A stretch of DNA of 60,282 nucleotides from Nocardioides alcanivorans (GTDB lineage Bacteria > Actinomycetota > Actinomycetes > Propionibacteriales > Nocardioidaceae), in assembly GCF_021555175.1 (NCBI RefSeq), contig NZ_JAKGRW010000042.1:1-60282 (forward strand). The letters run 5' to 3'. Both the position numbers and the translations under genes were made by a program. Below, one piece after another: positions 30,841 to 40,405 of this stretch (its first letter is position 1; each line of letters opens with the position of its first letter). The notes below the pieces were generated by a model. It worked only from the letters and a program-made list of their open reading frames with translations. It searched no databases and was not told where the DNA came from.

Positions 30841-32359
30841 TCAGCCCTTGACGCCGCGGAAACTGGGGAACGACGGGGCCCAAGGGTTCTCCCAGCCTTC
30901 CACGTGACCGGCGATCACGTAGGCGGTCTCAGGCGTCATCAGCGGGATGAAGAACCCGTCCGCGGGGGCCATCCCCGAGATCTCCCGGTAGAGCGCCATG
31001 CGTGCGTCCTGATCGGTCTCGAGGAGCGCTTCGGCAGCCTTCTCGTTGATCGCGTCGATGCTGAACCCACCGGGGTTGTAGAGACCCGTCGGCAAGATGT
31101 AGCGCTCGATGGACTCCGAGGGGTCGAACGCGTTGCCGATGGCGCCGAAGGCGACCGGAGCGTTCTTCTCGACAGCGAACCTGCTGACCACCTGCGGCGG
31201 CGCGATCGGCTTGACGTCGACCTCCAGGCCGATCTCCTTCATCTGCGCCTGGAAGACGGTGGCGAGCTGCTCGAACGCCTGGTTGCCGGCGACGGTGACG
31301 AGGTCGAACTTCGATCCCTCGGCACCCGCCTCCTTGACGAGCTCCTTGGCCCGTTCGACGTCGTAGGCGAAGTCGCCCAGCTCCTTGTCGGCGTCGTAGG
31401 CCTGGGTGCCGGTGCCGAAGAGCTGGCCGTTGGCCTGGCAGGCACCGTCGAGCACCGCGTCGCACATGGCCTGGCGGTCGATGCCGATGTTCATCGCCTC
31501 GCGAACCCGCGGGTCGTCGAAGGGCTTGAGGTCGGTGTTGACCGAGAACGAGTAGTTCTCGGCGCCGTACGACCGCTCGATCGAGTAGCCGGCGTCCTCA
31601 GCAGGCTTGACCATCTTCTCGGGGAGGATCGTGATGTCCACCTCTCCGGAACGGACCGCATTGAGTTTCGCGTCATCGGCGAGATAGGTGATCTCGAGGG
31701 TGTCGACGGCCGCGGCCGAGTCGTCCCAGTAGTCCTCGTTGGCGCTGTAGACGACGCGGTTGGGCTGGACCGACTCGAGGTTGAAGGCGCCGATGCCGGC
31801 CTCCTGCTCGGTGAGGTCAACCTTGTCGGCGATCGCCTTGTCGGAGATCATCGCTCCGACCGCACCCGAGAGCAGGCGGGGCAGGTGGCCCACGCCGCGC
31901 TCGTTGCGCAGCCGAACGTGGGTCTCATCGATCTCCTCGGCCGTGGTGCCCGCCAGGATCCCCGCGTTGGAGCTGCCCTCGAGCTCCTGCGACCGCACGA
32001 TGTTGGCCACCACCGTTGCGGAGGTGAAGGGGTGCCGTCGTCGAAGGTCAGGCCCTCGCGCAGCGTCAGGTCCAGGAACGGTCCGTCGTCGTCGCTGCCC
32101 GACTCCCACTCGGTCGCGAGCATCGGCTGGAGCGACTCGTCTCCCGCCAAGAAGGTGAGCGTGTCGTACATCGGGGCGGTGTACATCGCCATCTGCCGCA
32201 GTGGCAGCAGGTCGGGGTCGAGCGTGCCCTGCGCGAAGGTCGAGGCGAAGACGAGCTTGCCGTCGCCGTCCGACGACGAGGACGAGGAGCCACCTCCCCG
32301 CAGGCGGTCAGTGTGGCAAGTACGACTGCGCCAGCCGCCAGTCCTGCGAACTTGTGCAT
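30841..32359 (-). CDS. ABC transporter substrate-binding lipoprotein, family 5 (frame broken by two apparent indels)
   Basis: About 506 residues after repair. The signal peptide MHKFAGLAAGAVVLATLTAC ends in a lipobox (LTAC), then comes a Ser-rich linker. The family-5 binding-protein fold follows: FASTFAQGTLDPDLLPL, TLREGLTFDDG, VDTLEITYLADDAKLNAVRSG and DDPRVREAMNIGIDRQAMC. It delivers the substrate to the Dpp-like permease from outside the membrane. Family 5 binds peptides but also nickel, sugars and other solutes, so the ligand is open. Bases are missing at C4 32296-32299 (TACG then GGSSSS) and G4 32029-32032 (DDGTP then FTSATVVAN). It is transcribed divergently from the amidohydrolase, with site B between them. 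Confidence 0.88.
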
Positions 32360-32436
32360 TCCGGTTCCCTTCGGTGCTTCTGTGGGGCCGACTCCCGAGC
32401 CATCGGCGTGCGATGTGTCTACCCTCACAACCTGAA

Positions 32437-32453
32437 TCTGATGTTAGACTCAG
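32437..32453 (-). promoter_or_regulatory. Candidate TetR operator in the importer/amidohydrolase intergenic region (site B)
   Basis: On the minus strand it reads CTGAGTCTAACATCAGA, identical to site C except for one base. It lies within a longer imperfect palindrome at 32432-32453 with half-sites CTGAATCT and AGACTCAG. It sits between the divergent binding-protein gene (start 32359) and amidohydrolase gene (start 32505), so one repressor here could control both. Confidence 0.65.
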
Positions 32454-32504
32454 TTCCCGCGAGATGGCAAGACCTGAATCCATATCCACTTCAGGAGATG
32501 TGGC

Positions 32505-33430
32505 ATGACCGGACGAATCGATGTGCATCACCACGCCGTGGTGCCGGCTTGGGCAACCGAGGTGCGGCACTTCGCTCCGGACCGGCCGGTCCGTTCATGG
32601 ACGACCACCGACGCATTGCGCGCCATGGACCGTCACGGAGTCTCACGGTCCGTGGTGTCGCTGACTGCACCCGGGGTCTACTTCGGCGACGTCGCACGGG
32701 CCGCCGCTGCCGCGCGCGACGCCAATCAGCAGTTGGCGGAGACGCTGGGAAGCCTCGGCCACGACAGCGGGCGGTTCTCGTTCTTCGCCGCCCTGCCGAT
32801 GCCTGACGTGGAGGCGACCCTCCAGGAGATCGAGCGCGCTTCCAGCCTGGGTTGCGCCGGCTTCACGCTGATGACGAACGTCGACGGCCGCTACCCCGGC
32901 GAGGCCGAGTTCGAACCCGTGTGGGCAGAGCTCGACCGCCTCGGCGCGGTGGTGTTCGTGCACCCCAGCTGGACGACGCTCCCGCTCGTCCCCGGGGTCT
33001 CGGGCGCGGTCGCGGACTTCCTCCTCGACACCGTGCGCGCCGCCATCAGCCTGTTGTACGGCGGCATCCTCCACCGGCACCGCAACGTGCAGATCATCCT
33101 GAGCCACGCGGGCGGTTTCCTGCCCTACTCGGTGCACCGGCTGGCAGCGATGGCCTCGACGATGCTGGAGCCGGTGCGCGACGCGACCGCCCTGCTCGAT
33201 GACGCGCGCCGCTTCTGGTTCGACACCGCGCTGTCGACGTCACCGACCTCGTTGCCCAGCCTGCTGGCGTTCGCCGATCCGTCGCGGATCCTCTACGGCA
33301 CGGACTGGCCCTACGCCCTCTCCCCCACGATCGAGTACTTCGAGCGCGAGTTCGAGGCCTTCCCCTCGAGCAGGCCACGCGCGCCGCCATCGAGCACGGC
33401 AACGCGCGTCGCCTCTTCGGATTCGCCTGA
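32505..33430 (+). CDS. Amidohydrolase family 2 protein, ACMSD-like (frame broken near the end)
   Basis: About 308 residues after repair. It has the amidohydrolase metal motif RIDVHHHAVVP at the N-terminus, a central HPSW and SHAGG, and the conserved YGTDWPY near the end. This is the pattern of the ACMSD family of non-oxidative decarboxylases and hydrolases acting on aromatic or muconate-like acids; the substrate is unknown. A C is missing at 33362-33365, so the true tail is FEAFPLEQATRAAIEHG to RLFGFA at 33430. The ATG at 32505 has AGGAG upstream. It is divergent from the importer and convergent with the 12-gene operon. Confidence 0.82.
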
Positions 33431-33451
33431 CCGAGCGCGGCGCACGGCGTG

Positions 33452-35491
33452 CTACTTCGCCGGGCGGTCCCGGCGCGGTTCCGTCTCGAATCGACCGTTG
33501 CCCTCGGCCAGCCGGACCAAGGTGTCGCCGGCCGGGAAGGCGTTGGCGTCCTGGCGACGTACCCGCGCCAGCACGGCAGCAGCACCCTGGCGATCGACCC
33601 AGCGGAAGGGGCCGCCGAGCGCACGCGGGAAGCCGATGCCCAGCACCGAGGCCACGTCACCGTCGTCGGGGTGGCACAGCGTGCCGTCGTCCCAGCACTG
33701 CAACGCCTCCGTGACGAACGCCAGCAGCAACCGCTCGCCCGCCTCACCCGGTGCCACACCGCCACCTGCTCCGACGACGTCGATCACCGCGGCGTCGAGG
33801 CCGTCGCGACGCCCGTCGACGTAGCGGTGGAAGCCCTTGGCGAAGCGCTTGCCGCGGTGGCCCGCAGCGATCAGCCGTTCCAGCAGCGACTTGACCGCAG
33901 GTACGTCGACCCGTTCGGTCAGGACCTGCTCGGCCACCTGGACGACGCTGGCGGCCAGCACGAGGTCGAGCGTGACCTCGTCACTGGCCTGCAGCGGTCC
34001 GACGGGGAACCCGACCTGCTTGGCCTCCGCCTCCACGAGCGCCGGGTCCGCGCCGTCGGCGAGCAGTCGCAGGCCCTCGATCAGCCAGCGGGCATAGACG
34101 CGGGAGGTGAAGAAACCGGGCCGGTCGGCGACCACGACCGGCACCTTCCCCAGGGTCCGCGCCATCACACCGGCACGTCGCAGCGCCTCGGGAGCGGTCC
34201 CGGCATGAGGCACCAACTCGACGAGCGGCATCCGCTCGACCGGAGAGAAGAAGTGGGTGCCGAGGAAGTTCTCCGGGTGCGTGACCGCACGGCTGAGGCC
34301 TCCTACGGGGATCGCCGAGGTGTTGGTGGTGATCAGCGTCTGCTGCCCCACCACCTCGGCGACCTGCGCGAGCGTGTCGGCCTTGAGCCGCGGGTCCTCG
34401 AAGACCGCCTCGACGACCACGTCGGCCGTGGCGAACCCCTCCCAACCGGTCGTGCCGGTCCATGCGCCACCAGCACCGTGCGCAGCCTTCTCGGCGCGCT
34501 CCCCGGCCTCGGTCAGGCGGGCCTCGTCGATGTCACGCACCGCGGCGCTCACGCCGTGGCCGACGGCGGCCGCAGCGATGCCGGCGCCCATCTGACCACC
34601 TCCGACAACGGCCACGGCGGTCGGCCGGTCACCGCCGCGGAACTGCCGCTTGGCCGCGGTCTCGGCATGGAAGAGGTGGATCAGGGCATCGCTCTCGTCG
34701 GAGCGGAGCAGCTCGAGGAAGTGCTTGCGCTCGGCCGCCAGACCCGCAGACCGCCCCTGGACCAGTCCCGTCTCGACCACGTCGAGCAACGCGGCGGTGG
34801 CCGCGGCACTCGGGGGACGGCGTACGCCGCGTCCCAGGGCGAGTGCCGCCGCGACGTCCGCATCCGTGTTGGGCGAGGTGCGTTCCGGGCGTGGTTCGGT
34901 GGCCACCCGCAACGCGGTGGACAGCAGCTCGTCAGCCGAGACGACCCAGTCGGCGAGCCCGAGCTCGACCGCGGCCGCTGCCGGTACCGAGCGGCCGCTG
35001 ACCATCAGCTCCAAGGCCGTGTCGGCCGCCACCCGCTCCAGGATGAGCTGGGTGCCGCCACCACCGGGGATCAGTCCGAGGGTGGACTCCGGCAGGCCGA
35101 GCGTGGCACGGTCGGAGACCAGCAGCGTGCTGGCGCCGAGTGCCACCTCGAGGGCCCCACCCAGCGCGTAGCCGTCGATGGCGACCACGATCGGCTTCGG
35201 CGACGCGAGCATCAGCTCCATCAGCTCGTGCGTCGCGGTGAGGAACTCCTCCGTGCCGGGATCGCTGGCCAGCTGGGGCAGCGTGGTCAGGTCGGCGCCG
35301 CCGCCGAACGAGCCGGCCTTGCCCGAGATCAGCACCAGCGCGTGGATGCCGTCGTCGGCGAGCACCTCGTCGACCACCGAGCGCAGCTCGGTGAGGACGA
35401 CCGCGTCGATGACGTTCATGGTCCGGCCGGGCACGTCCAATGTCGCGACAGCGGTGTGACCTTCGCGGGTCACGGTGAGGTTCTGGGACAC
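33452..35491 (-). CDS. Enoyl-CoA hydratase/3-hydroxyacyl-CoA dehydrogenase fusion (FadB-like)
   Basis: A 679-residue bifunctional beta-oxidation enzyme, frame intact. The N-terminal crotonase domain (about 1-200) has GSFGGGADLTTLPQL for the oxyanion hole and LGLPESTLGLIPGGGGTQ. The NAD-binding domain begins AVAVVGGGQMGAGIAAAAVG (about residue 300). The catalytic region is FLGTHFFSPVERMPLVELVP with the His-Glu pair, followed by C-terminal 3HCDH domains (KRFAKGFHRY). It would hydrate a trans-2-enoyl-CoA and oxidise the 3-hydroxyacyl-CoA. It is the last gene of the operon, 75 bases after the lyase gene. Confidence 0.93.
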   Translation of the reverse strand: MSQNLTVTREGHTAVATLDVPGRTMNVIDAVVLTELRSVVDEVLADDGIHALVLISGKAGSFGGGADLTTLPQLASDPGTEEFLTATHELMELMLASPKPIVVAIDGYALGGALEVALGASTLLVSDRATLGLPESTLGLIPGGGGTQLILERVAADTALELMVSGRSVPAAAAVELGLADWVVSADELLSTALRVATEPRPERTSPNTDADVAAALALGRGVRRPPSAAATAALLDVVETGLVQGRSAGLAAERKHFLELLRSDESDALIHLFHAETAAKRQFRGGDRPTAVAVVGGGQMGAGIAAAAVGHGVSAAVRDIDEARLTEAGERAEKAAHGAGGAWTGTTGWEGFATADVVVEAVFEDPRLKADTLAQVAEVVGQQTLITTNTSAIPVGGLSRAVTHPENFLGTHFFSPVERMPLVELVPHAGTAPEALRRAGVMARTLGKVPVVVADRPGFFTSRVYARWLIEGLRLLADGADPALVEAEAKQVGFPVGPLQASDEVTLDLVLAASVVQVAEQVLTERVDVPAVKSLLERLIAAGHRGKRFAKGFHRYVDGRRDGLDAAVIDVVGAGGGVAPGEAGERLLLAFVTEALQCWDDGTLCHPDDGDVASVLGIGFPRALGGPFRWVDRQGAAAVLARVRRQDANAFPAGDTLVRLAEGNGRFETEPRRDRPAK

Positions 35492-35566
35492 GTCTTCTCC
35501 TTCAGGGGTCGCCCCAGCGCCCGCGGAGCGGGTCGGGGCCGGTCGGTTCGGTCGGTCGGCGGGTCG

Positions 35567-36486
35567 TCAGGCCGACAAGGTGCCGGTGGGGAAACCACCG
35601 GCCTGCAGCACCATCGCCGGCAGCTGCCGGCCCAGCTGCTCCTGCAGCCACTCGCCCGCGATCTGCAGACCGTCGGTGTCGAGGTCATGACTGATGCCGC
35701 TGCGCTCCAGCGCATAGGCGAGGTCCTCGGTGGCCACGTTGCCGGTCGCCTTCGGAGCAAACGGGCATCCCCCGATGCCGCCGAGGCTGGAGTCGAGGAT
35801 GGCCACCCCTCCTCGACCGCGGCAAGCGAGTTGGCCACGCCGGCATTGCGGGTGTTGTGGAAGTGCGCGCGCAGCTCGGTGCCTGCGGGAGCGAGCTCCG
35901 CCGCGATACCGAAGCGGCGTCGTACGTCGCGGGGCACGGCCACGCCGATGGTGTCGGCCAGCGACAGCTCGGCCGGGGCCTCCTCCAACGCGCGCTCGAG
36001 GATCCGGCGGACCCGCTCCTCAGCCACCTCCCCCTCGAAGGGGCAGCCGAAGGTGACCGCAAGGGTGAGGTTGGCCCTGATGCCGGCGGCCCGCGCCGAC
36101 TGCGCGATGCGGTGCCAGATGCCGATGCCGCCGTCGATGTCGGTGCCCTGGTTGCGTTGGCTGAAGGTGTCCGTGCAGTGGAGCACCGCATTCACCTCGG
36201 TGATGCCGGCGGCAAGGGCACGGTCGAGCCCGCGCTCGTTGAGCACCAGCGCGCTGAAGGTGACATCGGGCTCGGACTCGAGCAGCGCGACCAACTCCTC
36301 GGCGTCCGCCATCGCCGGCACTGCCTTCGGGTGCACGAAGCTGGTGACCTCGATGTTGCGGGCGCCGTAGGCAACGGCGTGCTCGACGAGCTGGTGCTTC
36401 TGGTCGACGGTCAGCCGAACGGCCTCGTTCTGCAGGCCGTCGCGAGGGGCGACCTCGACGATCCTGACGTGTGCCACCTCGGTCAC
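35567..36486 (-). CDS. Hydroxymethylglutaryl-CoA lyase family protein (frame broken by an apparent indel)
   Basis: About 306 residues after repair. The TIM-barrel start is VRIVEVAPRDGLQNEAV with the conserved RDGLQNE, then VTSFVHPKAVPAMAD and LADTIGVAVP. The catalytic loop is SLGGIGGCPFAPKATGNVAT, with the active-site Cys. HMG-CoA lyases split HMG-CoA into acetyl-CoA and acetoacetate; relatives cleave other 3-hydroxy-3-methyl acyl-CoAs, so the actual substrate is open. A base is missing at C4 35806-35809 (AAVEEG then VAILDSS). The GTG at 36484-36486 overlaps the previous stop by 4 bp. Confidence 0.87.
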
Positions 36487-37240
36487 TGCTTCTCCTTCCG
36501 CGCGCCGGTGAAGGTCTCGATCATCTCGCGTGCCCTGTCGGTCTGGATGACCTCGACCTGGTTGTCGGTCTCGGCACGGAGCGCGCCGGCGAGATCGCGC
36601 GTCCACGTGTCGTTGAGGAGCCGCTTGGTGCCGGCCAACCCGGCAGGTGCTGAGGCGGCGAGCCGGGCGGCGACGGAGTCGACGAACCCGTCGAGCTCGT
36701 CGACGGGCCGGACGCTGTTGATCATGCCCATGGCGAGGGCGTCGGGTGCACTCAACTGGTCGCCCATCAGGGACAGCTCGCGGGCCCGTCGCTCCCCACC
36801 AGCCTCGGGAGCAGCCAACTCGCGCCACTGTCGAGCGAGAGGCCGATGTGGATGAAGAGCTGCGCGAAACGGGCGCGCTCGCTGACGTGCACGAGGTCGC
36901 AGGCCAGCGCCAGGTTCAGCCCCGACCCTGCGGCGATCCCGTCGATCTTGGCGATCGTGGGGATCGGGAGCTCGTGCACGGCGAGCACGCATCGGTTGGA
37001 GACGTCGATCCGCCCCGGCAGGGACGGCAAGTCATCGAGGAGGCCTGCAACGTCCGAGCCGCCGCAGAAGGCACCACCGGTGCCAGTGAGCACCAGCACC
37101 CGGTCCTCACCGCCGGGGTCGAGGGAGGTCAGGTGCCCCTCCATCTGCGCCCACATCTCATCGGTCATGGCGTTGCGCTTCTCGGGTCGGTCGATCGTGA
37201 TCGTGGTGACCCCGGCAGCGCGGTCGATCCGAACCGTCAT
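36483..37240 (-). CDS. Enoyl-CoA hydratase/isomerase family protein (frame broken by an apparent indel)
   Basis: About 252 residues after repair, a single crotonase domain. It has TITIDRPEKRNAMTDEM, then LTGTGGAFCGGSDVAGL for the first oxyanion-hole segment and IDGIAAGSGLNLALACDL for the second. SLDSGASWLLPRLVG follows, where many hydratases have a catalytic Glu. The Ser/Asp there suggests isomerase, dehalogenase or ring-hydrolase-type chemistry is possible. A base is missing at C4 36794-36797 (LVG then ERRARELSL). The ATG at 37238-37240 overlaps the dehydrogenase stop. Confidence 0.85.
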
Positions 37241-38416
37241 CGTCCGCCCCCGCGCGGGTTGCGGCCGTGCTCGGACTCGAGGGTGCGCCCAATGATCTCG
37301 CGCATGATCTCGTTGGTGCCACCGAAGATGGTCTGGATCGGAGCATCCATGTAGGCACGGCCGATCGGGTACTCCCGCATGAAGCCGTAGCCGCCGTGCA
37401 GCTGCAAACACTGCTGAACGACGTCCTGCTGCAGCTCCGTGGTGAGCAGCTTGCCCTTGGCCGCGTCGACGGCGGAGAGCTCCCCGGTTGTGCAACGTGA
37501 TCAGGTGATCGACGAAGACCTGGGTGCCGTCGATCCGTGCCGCGAGCTCGGCCAGCTTGAAACGGGTGTTCTGCAGGTCGAGCACCCGGGTGCCGAAGGC
37601 CTCACGATCGGCGCAGTAGTCGACAGTCCAGCCGAGTGCCGTGCGGGAGGCCGAGATCGCCGAGACTGTGAGGCCCAGCCGTTCCTGGGCGAGATTGTCC
37701 ATCAGGATCGCGAAACCAGCGCCCTCGGAGCCGATGAGGTTGTCGACCGGGACACGCGCGTCGTCGAAGAAGAGCTCCGCGGTGTCCTGGCTGCGCAGGC
37801 CGATCTTGTCGAGGTGACGGCCCCGGCTGAAGCCGGCAGTCGGGTCCTCGACCGCGATCAGGCTCATGCCCTTGTGCTTGGCGGCCGGGTCGGTCTTGAC
37901 CGCCACGATGTAGAGGTCGGCGTTCAGCCCGTTCGTGACGAAGGTCTTGGCGCCGTTGAGCACATAGTGGTCGTCCTCGCGACGCGCGGTGGTGCGGATG
38001 GCCGCCAAGTCCGAGCCCGCACCGGGCTCGGTCATCGAGATGGCACCCATGATCTCGCCGGTCACCATGCCCGGGAGCCAACGCTTCTTCTGCTCCTCGG
38101 TGGCGCTGTCCAGCAGATACGGAAGGAACACGTCGTTGTGGAGGGTGATGCACATGCCGGAGCCGATCACCCCGGCCCGCTGCAGCTCCTCGCCGATGAT
38201 GGCGTTGTAGCGGAAGTCCGACTCGCCCAGCCCGCCGTACTCCTCCGGCACCGCCATGGCGAGGAAGCCCTGCTCCCCCGCCTTGAGGAACATCTCGCGG
38301 TCGATCCTGCCCGCCTGCTCCCACCGGTCGTGGTGGGGGACGATCTCGGTCTCGACGAAGGTCCGGAAGCTGCCCCGGAAGTCATCGTGGGTCTGGTCAT
38401 ACAGGTTGCGTCGCAT
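37237..38416 (-). CDS. Acyl-CoA dehydrogenase 1 (frame broken by an apparent indel)
   Basis: About 393 residues. It has LAMAVPEEYGGLGESDFRY, the flavin/substrate loop SMTEPGAGSDLAAIRTTA, then NGAKTFVTNGLNADL, and at the C-terminus LQLHGGYGFMREYPIGRAY and TIFGGTNEIMREIIGR. This is a complete, canonical FAD acyl-CoA dehydrogenase introducing a 2,3-double bond. The break at 37482-37485 needs two restored bases or one removed, unlike the other breaks; across it HNRG continues ELSAVDAAKGK. The ATG is at 38414-38416; the stop overlaps the hydratase start by 4 bp. Confidence 0.9.
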
Positions 38417-38429
38417 GCCTGTCGTCCTC

Positions 38430-39176
38430 TCAGCGTGCGGTCCAGCCGCCGTCGACGGCGATGATCTGTCCAGTGATGAAGGTGCTCGCCGAGGAAGCGA
38501 GCAGGAGCAGCGCGCCGTCGAGCTCGTCGAGCCGGCCGGGGCGGCCCACCGGGGTGTTGCGGCCGAGGAACGCCAGCGACTTCTCGTCGGCCAGCAGCTC
38601 ATCGGTCTGCTCGCTCGGGAAGAAGCCCGGCGCGATCGCGTTGACCCGGATCCCCAGCCGGGCCCACTCGGCACCCAGCTGACGGGTCAGGTTGACGACG
38701 CCGCCCTTGGCTGCGCAGTAGGAGGCCTGCGTGATCGGCCACGAGCCAACCAGGCCGAGGATCGAGGCGATGTTGATGATCGAGCCGCCCTCGGGCATCG
38801 CCTTCGCCGCCGCCTTCGCCACTTGGAAGGTGCCGGTGAGGTCGACCTCGAGCGTGGCCCGGAACTCCTCGACCGTCGTCTCCAGCGCGGGCTTCGCGTC
38901 GCCGAAGCCGGCGGCGTTGACCACGACCTGCGGCCCACCCAGCTCCTGCGCCCGCGCCATGAGCGCGTCGACCGCCACCGAGTCCGTGACGTCGCAGGTG
39001 AAGGGCACGATCGCCGGGGTGGTCGCTGCCAACTCCTCCAGCCGGTCCGTACGTCGAGCCGCCGCCACCACGGTCGCGTGGTTGTCGGCGAGCACCCGGC
39101 AGAAGTGGCGCCCGATCCCGCTGGAGGCGCCAGTCACGACGACCACCTGCCCGGCCAGGTCGGCGCGCAAGGTCAC
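38430..39176 (-). CDS. SDR family oxidoreductase
   Basis: A 248-residue short-chain dehydrogenase, frame intact. The NAD(P) motif is VVVTGASSGIGRHF, then a conserved CDVTD and VVNAAGFG, and the active site Ser ... SYCAAK with the catalytic Tyr and Lys. It ends TGQIIAVDGGWTAR, as in FabG-like enzymes. It probably oxidises or reduces a hydroxyacyl-CoA or ring alcohol in the pathway. The GTG at 39174-39176 overlaps the thiolase stop by 4 bp. Confidence 0.9.
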   Translation of the reverse strand: MTLRADLAGQVVVVTGASSGIGRHFCRVLADNHATVVAAARRTDRLEELAATTPAIVPFTCDVTDSVAVDALMARAQELGGPQVVVNAAGFGDAKPALETTVEEFRATLEVDLTGTFQVAKAAAKAMPEGGSIINIASILGLVGSWPITQASYCAAKGGVVNLTRQLGAEWARLGIRVNAIAPGFFPSEQTDELLADEKSLAFLGRNTPVGRPGRLDELDGALLLLASSASTFITGQIIAVDGGWTAR

Positions 39177-40381
39177 GAGAGCCGCTCGATGATCGTCGCG
39201 TTGGCCATGCCGCCGCCTTCGCACATCGTCTGCAGGCCGTAGCGCCCGCCGGTGCGCTCGAGCTCGTGGAGCAGGGTGACCATCAGCTTGGCGCCCGAGG
39301 CACCCAACGGATGGCCCAGTGAGATGCCACCACCGTTGACGTTGACCTTCGACGAGTCCGCCTGCAGCTCCTTCTGCCACGCCACCACGACCGGCGCGAA
39401 CGCCTCGTTGACCTCGAAGAGATCGATGTCGTCGACGCCGAGCCCGCTGCGCTCCAGGGCCCGCTGCGTCGCCGGGATCGGAGCGGTCAGCATCTCGACC
39501 GGGTCGGCGCCGACCACGCTCATCTGGCGGATGGCCGCCCGCGGGCGCAGACCGAGCGCAGCTGCCGTCTCCTCGCGCATGATCAGCACTGCGGCGGCGC
39601 CGTCCACGATCTGCGAGGCGTTGCCGGCGGTGACCCGTCCCTCGGGGAGGAAGGAGGGCTTCAGCCCGGCCAACGCCTCGGGCGAGCTCGCGCGGATGCA
39701 CTCGTCGACGCGGAGCAGGTCATCGTGCACGGTGACCTCGCCGGTCTCCTTGTCACGGGTCCTGCGCTGCACCGGGAGGATCTCGCGCTCGAACCGGCCC
39801 TCGTCACGGGCCTGCGCGGCTCGCTGTTGGCTGGAGAGCGCATAGGCGTCGATCTCCTCACGGGTGATCCCCCACTTGTCGACGATCAGTTCGGCCGACA
39901 GCCCCTGCGGCACCAGGCTCGGCACCCCGAACGTCTCCCGGTCTGCATAGCGGGCCATCAGCTTCTCGCCGTAGACGGCCCGGATGTCGCCACCCGGCGC
40001 GTTGGAGAACATCGGCACGGTGCTCATGCACTCGACGCCGGCCGCGATGACGATGTCCATCGCCCCCGACATCACGGCTTGGGCTGCGAAGTGGATCGCC
40101 TGCTGGGAGGACCCGCACTGCCGGTCGATAGTGGTGCCCGGAACGGTCTCGGGGAGTCCCGCCGCCAGCGCGGCGTTGCGGGCGATGTTGGTGCTCTGCG
40201 GGCCGACCTGGCTGACGCAGCCCATGATCACGTCGTCGATCCTGGCCGGGTCGATCCCGCTGCGCTCAACGAGCGCCTCCAGGATCTCGCTGGCGAGCTC
40301 GACGGGGTGCCACCCGGACAGGGATCCTCCCCGCTTGCCTGCGGGAGTGCGGACGGCTTCGACGATGACGGGTGTGGACAC
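39173..40381 (-). CDS. Thiolase (acetyl-CoA C-acyltransferase)
   Basis: A 402-residue thiolase, frame intact. The nucleophilic Cys lies in TIDRQCGSSQQAIHFAAQ (about residue 90), the second catalytic region is GGGISLGHPLGASGAKLM, and the C-terminal Cys is in MCEGGGMANATIIE. It would cleave a 3-ketoacyl-CoA with CoA to release acetyl- or propionyl-CoA. The start is GTG 40381 (MSTPVIVEAVRTPAG). It shares the operon with the ligase, dehydrogenases and hydratases. Confidence 0.94.
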   Translation of the reverse strand: MSTPVIVEAVRTPAGKRGGSLSGWHPVELASEILEALVERSGIDPARIDDVIMGCVSQVGPQSTNIARNAALAAGLPETVPGTTIDRQCGSSQQAIHFAAQAVMSGAMDIVIAAGVECMSTVPMFSNAPGGDIRAVYGEKLMARYADRETFGVPSLVPQGLSAELIVDKWGITREEIDAYALSSQQRAAQARDEGRFEREILPVQRRTRDKETGEVTVHDDLLRVDECIRASSPEALAGLKPSFLPEGRVTAGNASQIVDGAAAVLIMREETAAALGLRPRAAIRQMSVVGADPVEMLTAPIPATQRALERSGLGVDDIDLFEVNEAFAPVVVAWQKELQADSSKVNVNGGGISLGHPLGASGAKLMVTLLHELERTGGRYGLQTMCEGGGMANATIIERLS

Positions 40382-40405
40382 GTGAGTTCCTCTCGGAAGA
40401 TGTGG

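Noticed and set aside
36767..38674. A single long frame joining SDR antisense, acyl-CoA dehydrogenase 1 and the enoyl-CoA hydratase
   Set aside because: It arises from frame breaks at 37482-37485 and 36794-36797; domain order shows two separate genes overlapping by 4 bp.
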